From the NCBI GenBank assembly GCA_016177705.1, contig JACOUT010000018.1:1-64000 (forward strand): a DNA stretch of 64,000 bases, written 5' to 3'. The first letter of the stretch is position 1, and every line of letters starts with the position of its first letter. Shown in pieces: positions 20,738 to 29,000 of the stretch. The notes beneath the pieces are model-generated. The model did not search any database, was not told the DNA's origin, and worked only from the letters and a program-made list of their open reading frames with translations. Both the position numbers and the translations under genes were made by a program. Origin of the DNA: Deltaproteobacteria bacterium. Lineage in GTDB: Bacteria > Myxococcota > UBA727 > VGSZ01.

Positions 20738-21696
20738 GCCGGAGGGAAGAGCGCGTCGAGGCGCGCCGACAGCTCGGGGGTGATGGTCACCGACAGCGCC
20801 GCCAGGTTCTCCTCGAGCTGCGCCGACGCGGTGGCGCCGGTGATGACGCTCGAGATGCCCGGCTGCGCCAGGCACCAGGCGAGCGCCAGGCGCGCGCGGC
20901 TGGTGCCCACCTCGGCGGCCAACTCGCCGAAGCGCTTGACGCGCGCGCGGTTCTCCTCGGTGAGCGCGCTGCCGCGCAGCCACTCGATGCGCGCCAGGCG
21001 CGAGCCGGGCGGGATGCCGTCGTCGTACTTGCCGGTGAGCACGCCCGAGGCGAGCGGGCTCCACACCACCAGCCCCATGCCGGTGTCGGCGGCGGCCGGC
21101 ATGACGTCGCGCTCCACCGCCGTACGCGTCAGCAGGTTGAACTGCGGCTGCTCGACGACCGGGCCCGTCAGGTTGCGACGGTCAGCCAGCGCGTGCATGG
21201 CGCGCAGATGGGCGCCGCCCCACTCGCTCGTACCCCAGTAGAGGATCTTTCCCTGGCGGACCAGGTCGTCCATGGCACGCGCCGTCTCCTCGAGCGGCGA
21301 CTCGGGGTCGAAGCGGTGGCAGAAATACAGGTCGAGGTAGTCCGTGCCGATGCGCTTGAGGCTCTTGTCGATGCTCTCGAGGATGTGCTTGCGCGACAGT
21401 CCCCGGTCGTTGACGTCGTCCGACATGGGCCAAAAGACCTTTGACGAGATCACTAGCTCGTGCCGCGGAAACTGGCGCAGCACTGCGCCCATGACGCGTT
21501 CCGCCTCGCCGCGCGCGTACACGTCGGCGATGTCGAAAAAGGTCACGCCCGCCTCGAACGCCGCGCGCAAGATGGACGCCACCGCCGCCTGGTCGGCGAC
21601 GCTCGAGCCGAACGTGGTCCAGCCACCGAGCGAGAGCGCGCTCACCTTGATGCCCGCCTCGCCGAGACGTCGATAGGGCATCGCCGGCTTGCTCAT
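20734..21696 (-). CDS. Aldo/keto reductase (Kv-beta-like)
   Basis: A 320-residue cytoplasmic NADPH-dependent aldo/keto reductase. The catalytic tetrad is visible: Asp and Tyr in FFDIADVYARG, Lys in ISSKVFWP and His in LYFCHRFDP. The start VSALSLGGWTTFG and the cofactor region SPLASGVLTGKYDDG, then ITGATASAQLEENL, fit the Kv-beta/YghZ branch, which reduces aldehydes such as methylglyoxal. It starts one base after the GST gene stops and its stop overlaps the CPBP gene, so it is the middle gene of a three-gene operon. Together with GST this suggests detoxification of electrophiles, an inference from family. Confidence 0.93.
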   Translation of the reverse strand: MSKPAMPYRRLGEAGIKVSALSLGGWTTFGSSVADQAAVASILRAAFEAGVTFFDIADVYARGEAERVMGAVLRQFPRHELVISSKVFWPMSDDVNDRGLSRKHILESIDKSLKRIGTDYLDLYFCHRFDPESPLEETARAMDDLVRQGKILYWGTSEWGGAHLRAMHALADRRNLTGPVVEQPQFNLLTRTAVERDVMPAAADTGMGLVVWSPLASGVLTGKYDDGIPPGSRLARIEWLRGSALTEENRARVKRFGELAAEVGTSRARLALAWCLAQPGISSVITGATASAQLEENLAALSVTITPELSARLDALFPPA

Positions 21697-21697
21697 G

Positions 21698-22348
21698 TCA
21701 GTCGTCGTCGCTCGGCCAGGCGTTCTTGTAGCTCGGGCGCTCGCGCAGCCGATCGCGCCAGGAGCGCACGCGCGGGAAGGCGTCGAGGTCGATGGAGAGC
21801 TGATCGAGCAGGTCGAGCAGCGGCGTCGACAGCGTGTCGGCCACCGAATAGTCGCCTGCCAGGAAGGCGCGGCGCGCCAGGTGGCGGTCGAGCACGTCGA
21901 GGTGCTGATCGAGCTCGTGGCGTGCGCGCGCGAGCACGCGCGGGCTGCGCTCGGCGTCGGCGAACACGTGGGTCTCGCAGTAGGTGGTCCAGAACACCTC
22001 GGCGAAGCCGGAGCTGATGTAGCTCAGCCAGGAGTAGGCCTCGCCGCGTGCGGTCAGGTCGGTGAAGCCGAGCGGTGACTGCGGGAAGCGCTCCGCCAGG
22101 AACAACAGGATGGCAGGCGACTCGAAGATGGCCAGCTCGCCGCCCGGGCGATGCTCGACGAGCGCCGGCAGCCTGCCGAAGGGGCTGCGCTTCAGGAACG
22201 CCGCGGTGCGCGGCTTGGTCAGATCGACCTCGCGCGGCGTGAACGTCACGTCACACTCGTTCAGCCCGATGCGAACCGCGATGCAAAACGGCGACGGGCG
22301 GTACTCGTACAGCGTGAACGGCGGGGCCTTGGATTGGGCCATCGTCAT
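21698..22348 (-). CDS. Glutathione S-transferase family protein
   Basis: A 216-residue GST-fold protein. N-terminal thioredoxin-like domain: LYEYRPSPFCIAVRIGLNE with the Ser/Cys active-site region, the cis-Pro stretch FGRLPALVEH, and the ES of FESPAILLFLAERF that binds the gamma-glutamyl group. C-terminal helical domain with AGDYSVADTLSTPLLD (N-capping and hydrophobic staple). ATG 22348 has GAGG five bases upstream; ATG 22342 is an alternative. First gene of the operon with the aldo/keto reductase and the CPBP protease, divergent from the pilin genes. Substrate unknown. Confidence 0.92.
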   Translation of the reverse strand: MTMAQSKAPPFTLYEYRPSPFCIAVRIGLNECDVTFTPREVDLTKPRTAAFLKRSPFGRLPALVEHRPGGELAIFESPAILLFLAERFPQSPLGFTDLTARGEAYSWLSYISSGFAEVFWTTYCETHVFADAERSPRVLARARHELDQHLDVLDRHLARRAFLAGDYSVADTLSTPLLDLLDQLSIDLDAFPRVRSWRDRLRERPSYKNAWPSDDD

Positions 22349-22462
22349 CCAGACCTCATGCGCGGTCCGCGCCAGTCACACGTGACGGCCGGAGCAGCGG
22401 CGGGCAGTGTACGCCGAACCCGGAGGGTGAGGCGAGGAATCATCCATGGTGGCTGGCGCGCC

Positions 22463-22478
22463 TGGCGCGAACTCTGCA
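22463..22478 (+). promoter_or_regulatory. Sigma54-type promoter of the first pilin gene
   Basis: TGGCGCGAACTCTGCA: the invariant GG (22464-22465) and GC (22476-22477) are separated by 10 bases as sigma54 requires. Transcription would start about 12 bases on, leaving a leader of about 25 bases with GAGG before the ATG at 22515. Myxococcus pilA is known to be sigma54/PilR dependent. Confidence 0.65.
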
Positions 22479-22514
22479 AAGATGGGGCGATCCTTCATCG
22501 ACCCCTGAGGCACC

Positions 22515-22910
22515 ATGCGGCGCACCCCGGCAGGCTTCACGCTCATCGAGCTCATGATCGTCGTTGCCATCATCGGCATCCTGGCGTCCATCGCCATCCC
22601 TGCGTACCAGCGCATGACCTGTCGGGCGAAGCAGGGCGAGGCCAAGTCCGCGCTCAAGGCCATCTACGTGGCGGAGGAGTCCTACCGCGGCGAGTACGAC
22701 ACCTATCTGGCCGGCGCCGAAGCCAACCTGGTCATCATGGGCTTCATCCAGGCAGGCGACAAGTCGCGCTACGACGTCCAGGTGACCGCGGCGAACGCAA
22801 CCACCTTCTCGGCGAGCGCCGTCGGCCTCAACGACATGACGGGCGACGCCTGGCAGACGACGCAGCGGAACGACATCACGGCCACCAACATGATATGCGA
22901 CACTCTCTGA
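22515..22910 (+). CDS. Type IV pilin (first of two)
   Basis: A 131-residue prepilin. The short basic leader MRRTPAG is followed by the class-III cleavage site G|FTLIEL and the hydrophobic assembly helix MIVVAIIGILASIAIPAY, with the Glu at mature position 5. The globular part has CRAKQGEAKSALKAIYVAEESYRGEYDTYL, as in myxobacterial pilins, and two cysteines (in MTCRAK and near the end, ICDTL) that may form a disulfide. It would be cut and methylated by PilD (not in the window). ATG 22515, GAGG five bases upstream, with a sigma54 promoter. A second, about half-identical pilin follows at 23090 with its own promoter; which is the major subunit is unknown. Confidence 0.95.
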   Translation: MRRTPAGFTLIELMIVVAIIGILASIAIPAYQRMTCRAKQGEAKSALKAIYVAEESYRGEYDTYLAGAEANLVIMGFIQAGDKSRYDVQVTAANATTFSASAVGLNDMTGDAWQTTQRNDITATNMICDTL

Positions 22911-22914
22911 CCTT

Positions 22915-22982
22915 TGGCCGAAAAACGTCACCCGAGGCCGCTCGAGTGACGTGCCTCGACGCTCCTGCCTCACTTTCGGCCA
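22915..22982 (+). repeat. Nested inverted repeats between the two pilin genes
   Basis: Outer arms TGGCCGAAA (22915-22923) and TTTCGGCCA (22974-22982); inner arms ACGTCAC (22925-22931) and GTGACGT (22946-22952), enclosing a CGAG/CTCG mini-stem. It follows the first pilin stop by four bases and lies about 90-110 bases upstream of the predicted start of the second pilin transcript. It may be a terminator/mRNA-stabilising hairpin for pilin 1, or an activator (PilR-like) site for promoter 2. Confidence 0.55.
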
Positions 22983-23012
22983 GCAAGTGCCGGACAAGCG
23001 GTGGAATGTTGA

Positions 23013-23028
23013 TGGCACGGCGGCTGCT
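23013..23028 (+). promoter_or_regulatory. Sigma54-type promoter of the second pilin gene
   Basis: TGGCACGGCGGCTGCT: perfect -24 element TGGCAC, and GG (23014-23015) to GC (23026-23027) with 10 bases between. Transcription would start near 23040, giving a 50-base leader with AGGAG seven bases before the ATG at 23090. Confidence 0.7.
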
Positions 23029-23089
23029 GGCGTAGCGTACGCGCAGGTGTTCCCCCGCACCCCCTCGCGGGCCCAAAAAGGAGAAGTAG

Positions 23090-23470
23090 ATGAAGAAGCT
23101 GCTCAAAGGATTCACGCTCATCGAGCTCATGATCGTCGTCGCGATCATCGGCATTCTGGCGGCCATCGCCATCCCGAACTTCGTCAAGTTCCAGTGCCGC
23201 TCGAAGCAGTCGGAGGCCAAGGGCAACCTGAAGGCCCTCTACGTCGCGGAAGAGGCCTACCGCGGCGAGTTCGACACCTATCTCGCGACCGGGTCCGCCA
23301 TCGGGTTCATCCCGAAGGGCACCAAGATCCGGTACACCTACGCCATCGCCGGCAACACGGCGACGGTGTTCGGAGCGAGCGCGACAGCCAACACGTCGGA
23401 CCTCAGCAGCGACGCGTGGCAGATCACGCAGCGAAACGATCTGACGAACACGACCAACGGCTGCTTGTGA
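23090..23470 (+). CDS. pilA: Type IV pilin (second of two)
   Basis: A 126-residue prepilin with leader MKKLLKG, cleavage site G|FTLIEL, and the classical helix MIVVAIIGILAAIAIPNF carrying Glu5. The globular part starts KFQCRSKQSEAKGNLKALYV, very like Myxococcus PilA, and contains IGFIPKGTKIRYTYAIAG. Two cysteines (QCRS and the last-but-one residue region GCL) suggest a C-terminal disulfide loop. ATG 23090 has AGGAG seven bases upstream, a strong site suited to an abundant protein. Its sigma54 promoter is the better of the two and a strong terminator follows, so this is the more likely major pilin. Confidence 0.95.
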   Translation: MKKLLKGFTLIELMIVVAIIGILAAIAIPNFVKFQCRSKQSEAKGNLKALYVAEEAYRGEFDTYLATGSAIGFIPKGTKIRYTYAIAGNTATVFGASATANTSDLSSDAWQITQRNDLTNTTNGCL

Positions 23471-23519
23471 CCTCGCTGCCGGGTTGACGCGTGCCCACGC
23501 AGCGAGCGTGGCGACGCGA

Positions 23520-23557
23520 GAGGCTGCCCCCGACGCGGGGCAGCTTCTTTTTTTTTT
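23520..23557 (+). terminator. Rho-independent terminator after the second pilin
   Basis: Stem GCTGCCCC (23523-23530) and GGGGCAGC (23537-23544), loop CGACGC, extendable by three weaker pairs, then a run of eleven T in thirteen bases. The only strong classical terminator seen in the window on the plus strand. Confidence 0.9.
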
Positions 23558-23580
23558 CCCGGGGCTGCTAGCGTAGGCCC

Positions 23581-24384
23581 ATGTGGCTGGTGTTCGCTGG
23601 CGTCGCCCTCGCGGCTGCCGTGGTGCTTGCTCCCGCGGCGCTGGTGGCGCCGGCCGACGGGACGCCGCCACCGGAAGCAGTGGGCCGCGCGGCCGCGCTC
23701 GGCCGTACCTACGCCGCCTCGGACCTCGCGTGGCTGCGCACGGTGCAGCTCATGGGCGACCCCGTGCTCGAACAGGCCCGTTGGCCGCACCTCGAGGAGT
23801 GGGTCGACCTGACTACCCGCTTCGACCCCACGTTCGAGACCCCCTACCACTTCGGCGCGCTGCTGCTCGTCGGCGACCCCGTGCGCGCGCAGGTGGCCGA
23901 TCGCATGCTCGCGCGCGGCGAGGTGGCGCAGCCGACCAGCTTCTCGCTGCCGGCGATGCGTGGCTTCATCGCGTACTTCTCACAGCTCGACCCGGCCGCC
24001 GCGGCGCTGCACTACCACCGCGCGGCTCGACTCCCCGGCGCACCACCCTTCTTCGAAGCGTTCGCGCGACGCCTCGAGCACCAGGGCCAGACCTGCGCCC
24101 AGATGCTGCGCGATCTGAACTCGCTCGCCGCCGGCGAGACCGCGGAGAAGCGCCGGGCCTTGCTGGCCGGCCGCGAGCAGATCGTGCTCGGCTGCGTCGA
24201 GGGCCAGCTCAAGAACGCCGCCAGCGTCTATCGCACCAGGCATGGCAGGAACGGCAGCCTCGACGAGCTGCGCGCTGCCGGCCTGCTAGCCGAAGAGCCG
24301 TTCGCGCCGCCTGGCCGCTGTTGGCAGGTCGTAAGCGGCCGCCCGTCCCTGGTGTCCTGCGCGCCGCCGGGGGCCGGCCCATGA
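23581..24384 (+). CDS. PilG-like exported protein preceding an ABC transporter
   Basis: A 267-residue protein with an N-terminal hydrophobic segment (FAGVALAAAVVLAPAALV) that is a signal peptide or anchor, followed by a helical TPR-like region (DLTTRFDPTFETPYHFGALL) and a C-terminal part with GCVEGQLKNAASVYRTRHG and DELRAAGLL, a pattern shared with pilin-type/competence proteins that end in a small folded tail. It lies right behind the pilin terminator and overlaps the ABC ATPase start as ATGA. By position it corresponds to pilG in the Myxococcus pilA-pilG-pilH-pilI order; PilG there is an accessory pilus-assembly protein. Similarity in sequence was not tested. No good ribosome site precedes ATG 23581. 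Confidence 0.6.
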   Translation: MWLVFAGVALAAAVVLAPAALVAPADGTPPPEAVGRAAALGRTYAASDLAWLRTVQLMGDPVLEQARWPHLEEWVDLTTRFDPTFETPYHFGALLLVGDPVRAQVADRMLARGEVAQPTSFSLPAMRGFIAYFSQLDPAAAALHYHRAARLPGAPPFFEAFARRLEHQGQTCAQMLRDLNSLAAGETAEKRRALLAGREQIVLGCVEGQLKNAASVYRTRHGRNGSLDELRAAGLLAEEPFAPPGRCWQVVSGRPSLVSCAPPGAGP

Positions 24385-25295
24385 CCCAGCCCGTCGTGGT
24401 CGACGCGCTCGACAAGCTGATCGCCGTCGGTTTCTGGGGAAAGAAGAAGCGGCTGCTCGACGCGGTCAGCTTCGTGGTCGAGCAGGGGCGGACGGTCGGC
24501 TTCGTCGGCGTCAACGGCGCCGGCAAGTCGACCACCATCAAGCACCTGGTCGGCTGTGTGCGGCCGACGCGCGGCTCGGTCCGCGTCCTCGGCGACGACC
24601 CGTGCCGCCCCCTGGTGCGGCGCCGGGTCGGGTACATGCCCGAGCTGCCCTACCTTCCCCCGACGCTGACGACGATGGAGGTGCTGCGCCTGCATGCGGC
24701 GCTCACCGGCGTCGACGAGGCCAAGCGGCGCGGGGTCGCCCTGCTCGAGGTGCTTGGCCTGGCGACGCACGCGAACGAGCGCGTGGGCGCGTTCTCGAAG
24801 GGCATGCAGACACGGTTGACGCTCGCGCTCGCGCTGCTCGCCGAGCCGGAGCTGTTGATCCTCGACGAGCCCATGAGCGGGCTCGACCCGGTCGGGCGCC
24901 AGCTCGTGCGACGGCTGTTGCGCGAGCAGGCGCACGCGGGCCGCACCATCCTGTTTTCGTCACACGTGCTGTCGGACGTGGAGGCGCTCTGCACCGACGT
25001 GGTGGTCATCGACGCCGGCCGGATCGTCTACAGCGGCCCCACCGCGGGAGCGGTGGGCGAGCCGACCGGCCGCTGGGTGGTGCGCGTCGCAGACCATGGG
25101 ACCGCGCCGAATCCGGCCGAGGTCGGCGAGGCGCGGCGCGAGGGCGACACCTACGTGCTGTCGCTCGCCGCCGCCAGCGGCGACGAGGCGGCGCGGCTCG
25201 CACACGGCGCCGGGCTGGCCATCGTCTCGCTCGAACCCGAGCGGCGTTCGCTCGAGGACCGCCTGCTGGCCATCATCGGCGGGAGCGCGTCGTGA
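24381..25295 (+). CDS. pilH: ABC transporter ATPase, PilH-like
   Basis: A 304-residue ABC ATPase. Walker A GVNGAGKST near residue 51, Q-loop region GYMPELPYLPP, signature FSKGMQTRLTLALAL, Walker B LLILDEPMSGLDPVG and the switch His in FSSHVLSDVEAL. The C-terminal 70 residues are a variable regulatory tail. It overlaps the preceding gene by ATGA and the permease by GTGA, a tight three-gene set. The position after pilin genes matches pilH of Myxococcus, an ABC exporter component required for pilus assembly; the symbol is given on context plus family, and another exporter role is possible. Confidence 0.8.
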   Translation: MTQPVVVDALDKLIAVGFWGKKKRLLDAVSFVVEQGRTVGFVGVNGAGKSTTIKHLVGCVRPTRGSVRVLGDDPCRPLVRRRVGYMPELPYLPPTLTTMEVLRLHAALTGVDEAKRRGVALLEVLGLATHANERVGAFSKGMQTRLTLALALLAEPELLILDEPMSGLDPVGRQLVRRLLREQAHAGRTILFSSHVLSDVEALCTDVVVIDAGRIVYSGPTAGAVGEPTGRWVVRVADHGTAPNPAEVGEARREGDTYVLSLAAASGDEAARLAHGAGLAIVSLEPERRSLEDRLLAIIGGSAS

Positions 25296-26062
25296 GGCTT
25301 CGCCAGATCGGGCACCTCGCATGGGCCGGCGTGCTGCAGCTCGCGCGCACGCGCGTCTACCTCAACATCCTGGTCGCCGGGGTCGCGCTCGTGCTCGCGG
25401 CGTTGGCGTTCGACCGCATGTCGGCCGGTGAGGGCGGTCGGGTGCTGCTCGACGTCGGTACTGCCTTCGTCGCGCTGTTGGTCGCGGTGCTCGCCGGCGT
25501 GGTCTCCATCACCGGCGTCACCCGCGAGATCGAGACCAAAGTGGCGAGCGTGGTGACGGCGCGGCCGCTGTCGCGTGTCGACTACGTGCTCGGGCGCTTC
25601 GCCACCGCAGCCGCGCTGGTGGTGCTGTCGAACCTGGCGCTCGGCGCGGTGTTGGCGGTCGTGCTGGTCGCGACCGACAGCGCCCACGCGGTGCTCGCCT
25701 TCGGCGCGGTGCTGTTCGCCAGCCTCGAGGGCCTGGTGATCGCCGCCATCGCCATCTTCTTCGGTGTCGGCTCGTCGTCGACCATGAGCGCGCTCTTCAC
25801 CGGCACCATCTTCATCCTCGGCCGGCTCACCGAGGAGCTGGCCCGCCTGATCGAGCACGACAAGTTCGGCGGCGCCACAGCGTTGCTGAAGGCCGTGCAC
25901 GCGCTGCTGCCGCACCTGCCGGCGTTCGATCTAACGCCGCTCGCCCACGGCGCGAGCGCGTCGGCGCTCGACCTTGCGCAGCGCGCCGGGTACGGACTGC
26001 TCTACGCCGGCGCGTTCCTGGCGGCCGCAGCATTTCGTTTCTCGCGTCGGGACCTGCTGTAG
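25292..26062 (+). CDS. pilI: ABC transporter permease, PilI-like
   Basis: A 256-residue inner-membrane protein with about six hydrophobic helices, of the ABC-2 type that pairs with Pil/Nod/Ccm-like ATPases. Visible features are VYLNILVAGVALVLAALAF, the conserved loop GVTREIETKVASVVTARPLSR (split here by hydrophobic flanks), and a C-terminal helix ending SRRDLL. The GTG start at 25292 overlaps the ATPase stop. Together the two genes form one transporter; by analogy with Myxococcus pilI the substrate might be linked to pilus assembly, but it is unknown. It converges on the gene at 26085 with only 22 bases between. Confidence 0.78.
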   Translation: MRLRQIGHLAWAGVLQLARTRVYLNILVAGVALVLAALAFDRMSAGEGGRVLLDVGTAFVALLVAVLAGVVSITGVTREIETKVASVVTARPLSRVDYVLGRFATAAALVVLSNLALGAVLAVVLVATDSAHAVLAFGAVLFASLEGLVIAAIAIFFGVGSSSTMSALFTGTIFILGRLTEELARLIEHDKFGGATALLKAVHALLPHLPAFDLTPLAHGASASALDLAQRAGYGLLYAGAFLAAAAFRFSRRDLL

Positions 26063-26084
26063 CCGCGCAGGCCAGCACCGTATT

Positions 26085-29000
26085 TCACAGGCGAAAGCCG
26101 GCCGGCTCGTGCGCGAGGAAGGTAGCGAGGTCATCGCTCGCCATGCCGGCCAGCGCCGGCCGCGTGCGCTCGTAACATCGTCGCCGGAAGTCGAGGAAGT
26201 CCGCGCGCCAGGGCGGCCACGGCTCGACGGACGCGACCAGCTCGACGCACTGCCCGCGCACTTCGTCCTGGTGGGCCTCGATGCTCGCAGCGGCGGAGCG
26301 GCGTAGCTCGTGGAAGTTGAAGGCCGCGTACGGGGCGGCGAGCGCGTCGGCCAGCGTCGCGTCGGCGCCGTGCAGCGCGCCGAGGCGCTGCAGCACGGGC
26401 ACGACGATGCGGTCGGCGGGCCACGGATCGAGCGCGCTCGCGCGGCCGGCTTCGGCGACCAGCGCGGGCAGCTCGGTCATGCGCCCGTCGGTGAGCGCGG
26501 CGTTGACGGCGATGAAGGCGGCGTCGGCGACGTGACCGGAGCGACGCACGCCCTCGAGGTCGATGACCAATTGCGCGCGCTCGGCGGCAGTGGCCGGCAG
26601 CGACGAACGCGCCGCCGCGTACACGGCCTGCTCCAGCGGGTCGAGCGCACGATCCAGAGCAGCGAGCGCGGCGAACGCGGCGACGCTCGCCGCCGGCCGC
26701 CCGGTCGCCCAGGCGCGCAGGTGCTCGGGCAAGAGCGCGCCGATGACGCCGGGCGGCACCTCGTTGCGCCAGGCGAAGGGCCGGCCGCGCTGGGCATCGA
26801 CCGCGTCCCAGGAGACCTCGCCGCGCACCAGCGCCCGATCGTCGGCGCGCGCATGCGCAAGCTCGAGCAGCGGCAGGCGCAGATCCTCCCCGCGCATGCG
26901 CCCGACCGAGCGCGCGAAGCGGAATTCGAGCAGCGGCTGGTCGTCGGTGGTGACGTCGCCTCGCGCGGCGGCAAGCGCCGCCACCAGGCGCTCGTTGGCC
27001 AGCTCGAGCGCCAGCACGCCCTCGGCGCCGCTGACGCCGATGACGCGCTCGAAGGCGGTGCGATAGGGCTCGATCGCGAGGCGCGCGCGCACCGCCTCGA
27101 CGTCGACCACCAGCGGCTCCATCGACGCCAGGAAGACCATGTCTCCGGGGCCGAGCTGCCAGATCGAGACGTGCGGGAACACGCTCGACAAGGTCGCCGC
27201 CACCATCTGCACCGAGACCGCGTCGACCTCGTACGCTTGCACCCACTGGGCCAGCAGGCCGCCCGGGCGCAGGCGCGTCGCCACGCTGCGGTAGAAGTCC
27301 TGCGAGTACATGCTGGCGATGCCGGCGCGGTACGGGTTCGAGGGCTCCGACACGATGACGTCGTAGCGCTCACGCGTCGCCAGCAGGAGCTCGCGCCCGT
27401 CGGCGATGTGCAGCTTGACCCGCGGGTTCGCCAGCGCGCGCTGGTTGGTGGCCTCGCACAGCTCCGCCACGCGGGTCATGGCAGGCTCGATCTCGGCGAC
27501 GTCCACCCGCTGCATGCCGGGTACTGCGCCGAGCCAGCCCGCCGTCTGGCCGGTGCCAAGGCCGATGACGTAGGCAGACGTGGCGGCGCCGTGGAGCACC
27601 GCCGGCAGCACGCCGAGGCCGACGCCCGTCGGCGCATCCGCGTACGACGAGCCGTCGCTCTTGCCGTTGACGAGCGGGGACACGCCTGCTGCCACATGGA
27701 TGCCGAGCGCCGACTCGCGCCCCTCGTGCTCTTCCAGGATGGCGCGGCGCAGCTCGTGGGCGAGCGCGCGGCGCTCGTTCCAGGTGGTGCCGTCGGCGAC
27801 GGCGCGCCCGGCGCCGATGGCCGAGTGGCGCCACACCGCGGTCGGCCCGCGCGCCGCCGAGCAGACGAGCGCGGCGGCGGCCGCCAGCGCCGCGAGCGTG
27901 ACCACGCCGCGCTCCCGACGTCCCACGGCCGCGGCCATGGCGGCGACGCCGACCAGGAGCGCGCCGACCAGGCGCCAAGCGCCGAGCGCGTGCAACAGCG
28001 GCAGGAAGCCAAAGCCGCCCGATAGCGACCCGACGATGGAGCCGAGCGTGTTGGCGGCGTACAGCTCGCCGCTGTCCTTGCCGACGTCGTGGTCGGCGCG
28101 ACCCTTGAGCGCGAGCAGGAGCGGGAACTGGTAGCCGGCGACGATGGAGGCCGGCAGCACCAGCACGGCCGTCACCAGGCTCCAGCCGACCACCGTGAGC
28201 GGGAACGACACCTGCCCCCAGGCGCCGAGGTGGAGCGCCAGATACGCGAGCTGATCGCCCATGGCGAACGGCATCATGACGAAGAGCGCCTCGAGCGCGC
28301 AGGTGAGCGCGAAACGGGCGGGCGTGGTCTCCTTCGGCGGCAGCGCGGCGTAGAGCGCACCGCCCACGCCGATGCCGAACAGCGCGCACGCGAGCAACAA
28401 GCCGAACGAGTAGGTCGAGCCGCCGAGCAGCGGTGCGGCCATGCGGTACCAGACCAGCTCGACCAGCAAGAAGACGAAGCCGGTGACGAACGCCGCCACC
28501 AGGATCCAGCGCTCACGGCGTGCCATCGGCGCGGCGCGCACTTCGACGTCGGCAACCGGCAGCGCCGGCAGCGCGCGCCCCGCCGATCGCGCCGACAGCC
28601 CCACCAGCGCGTTCAGCAGGCACGCGATCCACAGCGCCTGCCGCGCGCCGAAGATCTCGAGGAAGGCGAAGGTCGCGAGCAGCACGCCGGCGACGGCGCC
28701 GAGCGTGTTGACGCCGTAGAGCACCGCCAGCCCGCGCCGTCCGACGTCGCTGGCGTGGGTGACCGCGCGCGCCGCGGCCGGCAGCGTGCCGCCCATCAGC
28801 ACTACGGGCACCCCGAGCACCACCGTGGAGAGCGCGAGCCGCACCGCGGTGGAGCCGACGCCGCCGAGCGCCTCGCTGCCTCCCATCGCCAGGTAGACGG
28901 CGCGCGCCAGGTCGACGAGCAAGGGCGTCAGCGCCGCGCTCGCCGCCACGCCGAGCTCGAGGTTGGCGTAGAGCACGAGCGGCCGCTCTGCGCGCTCCAC

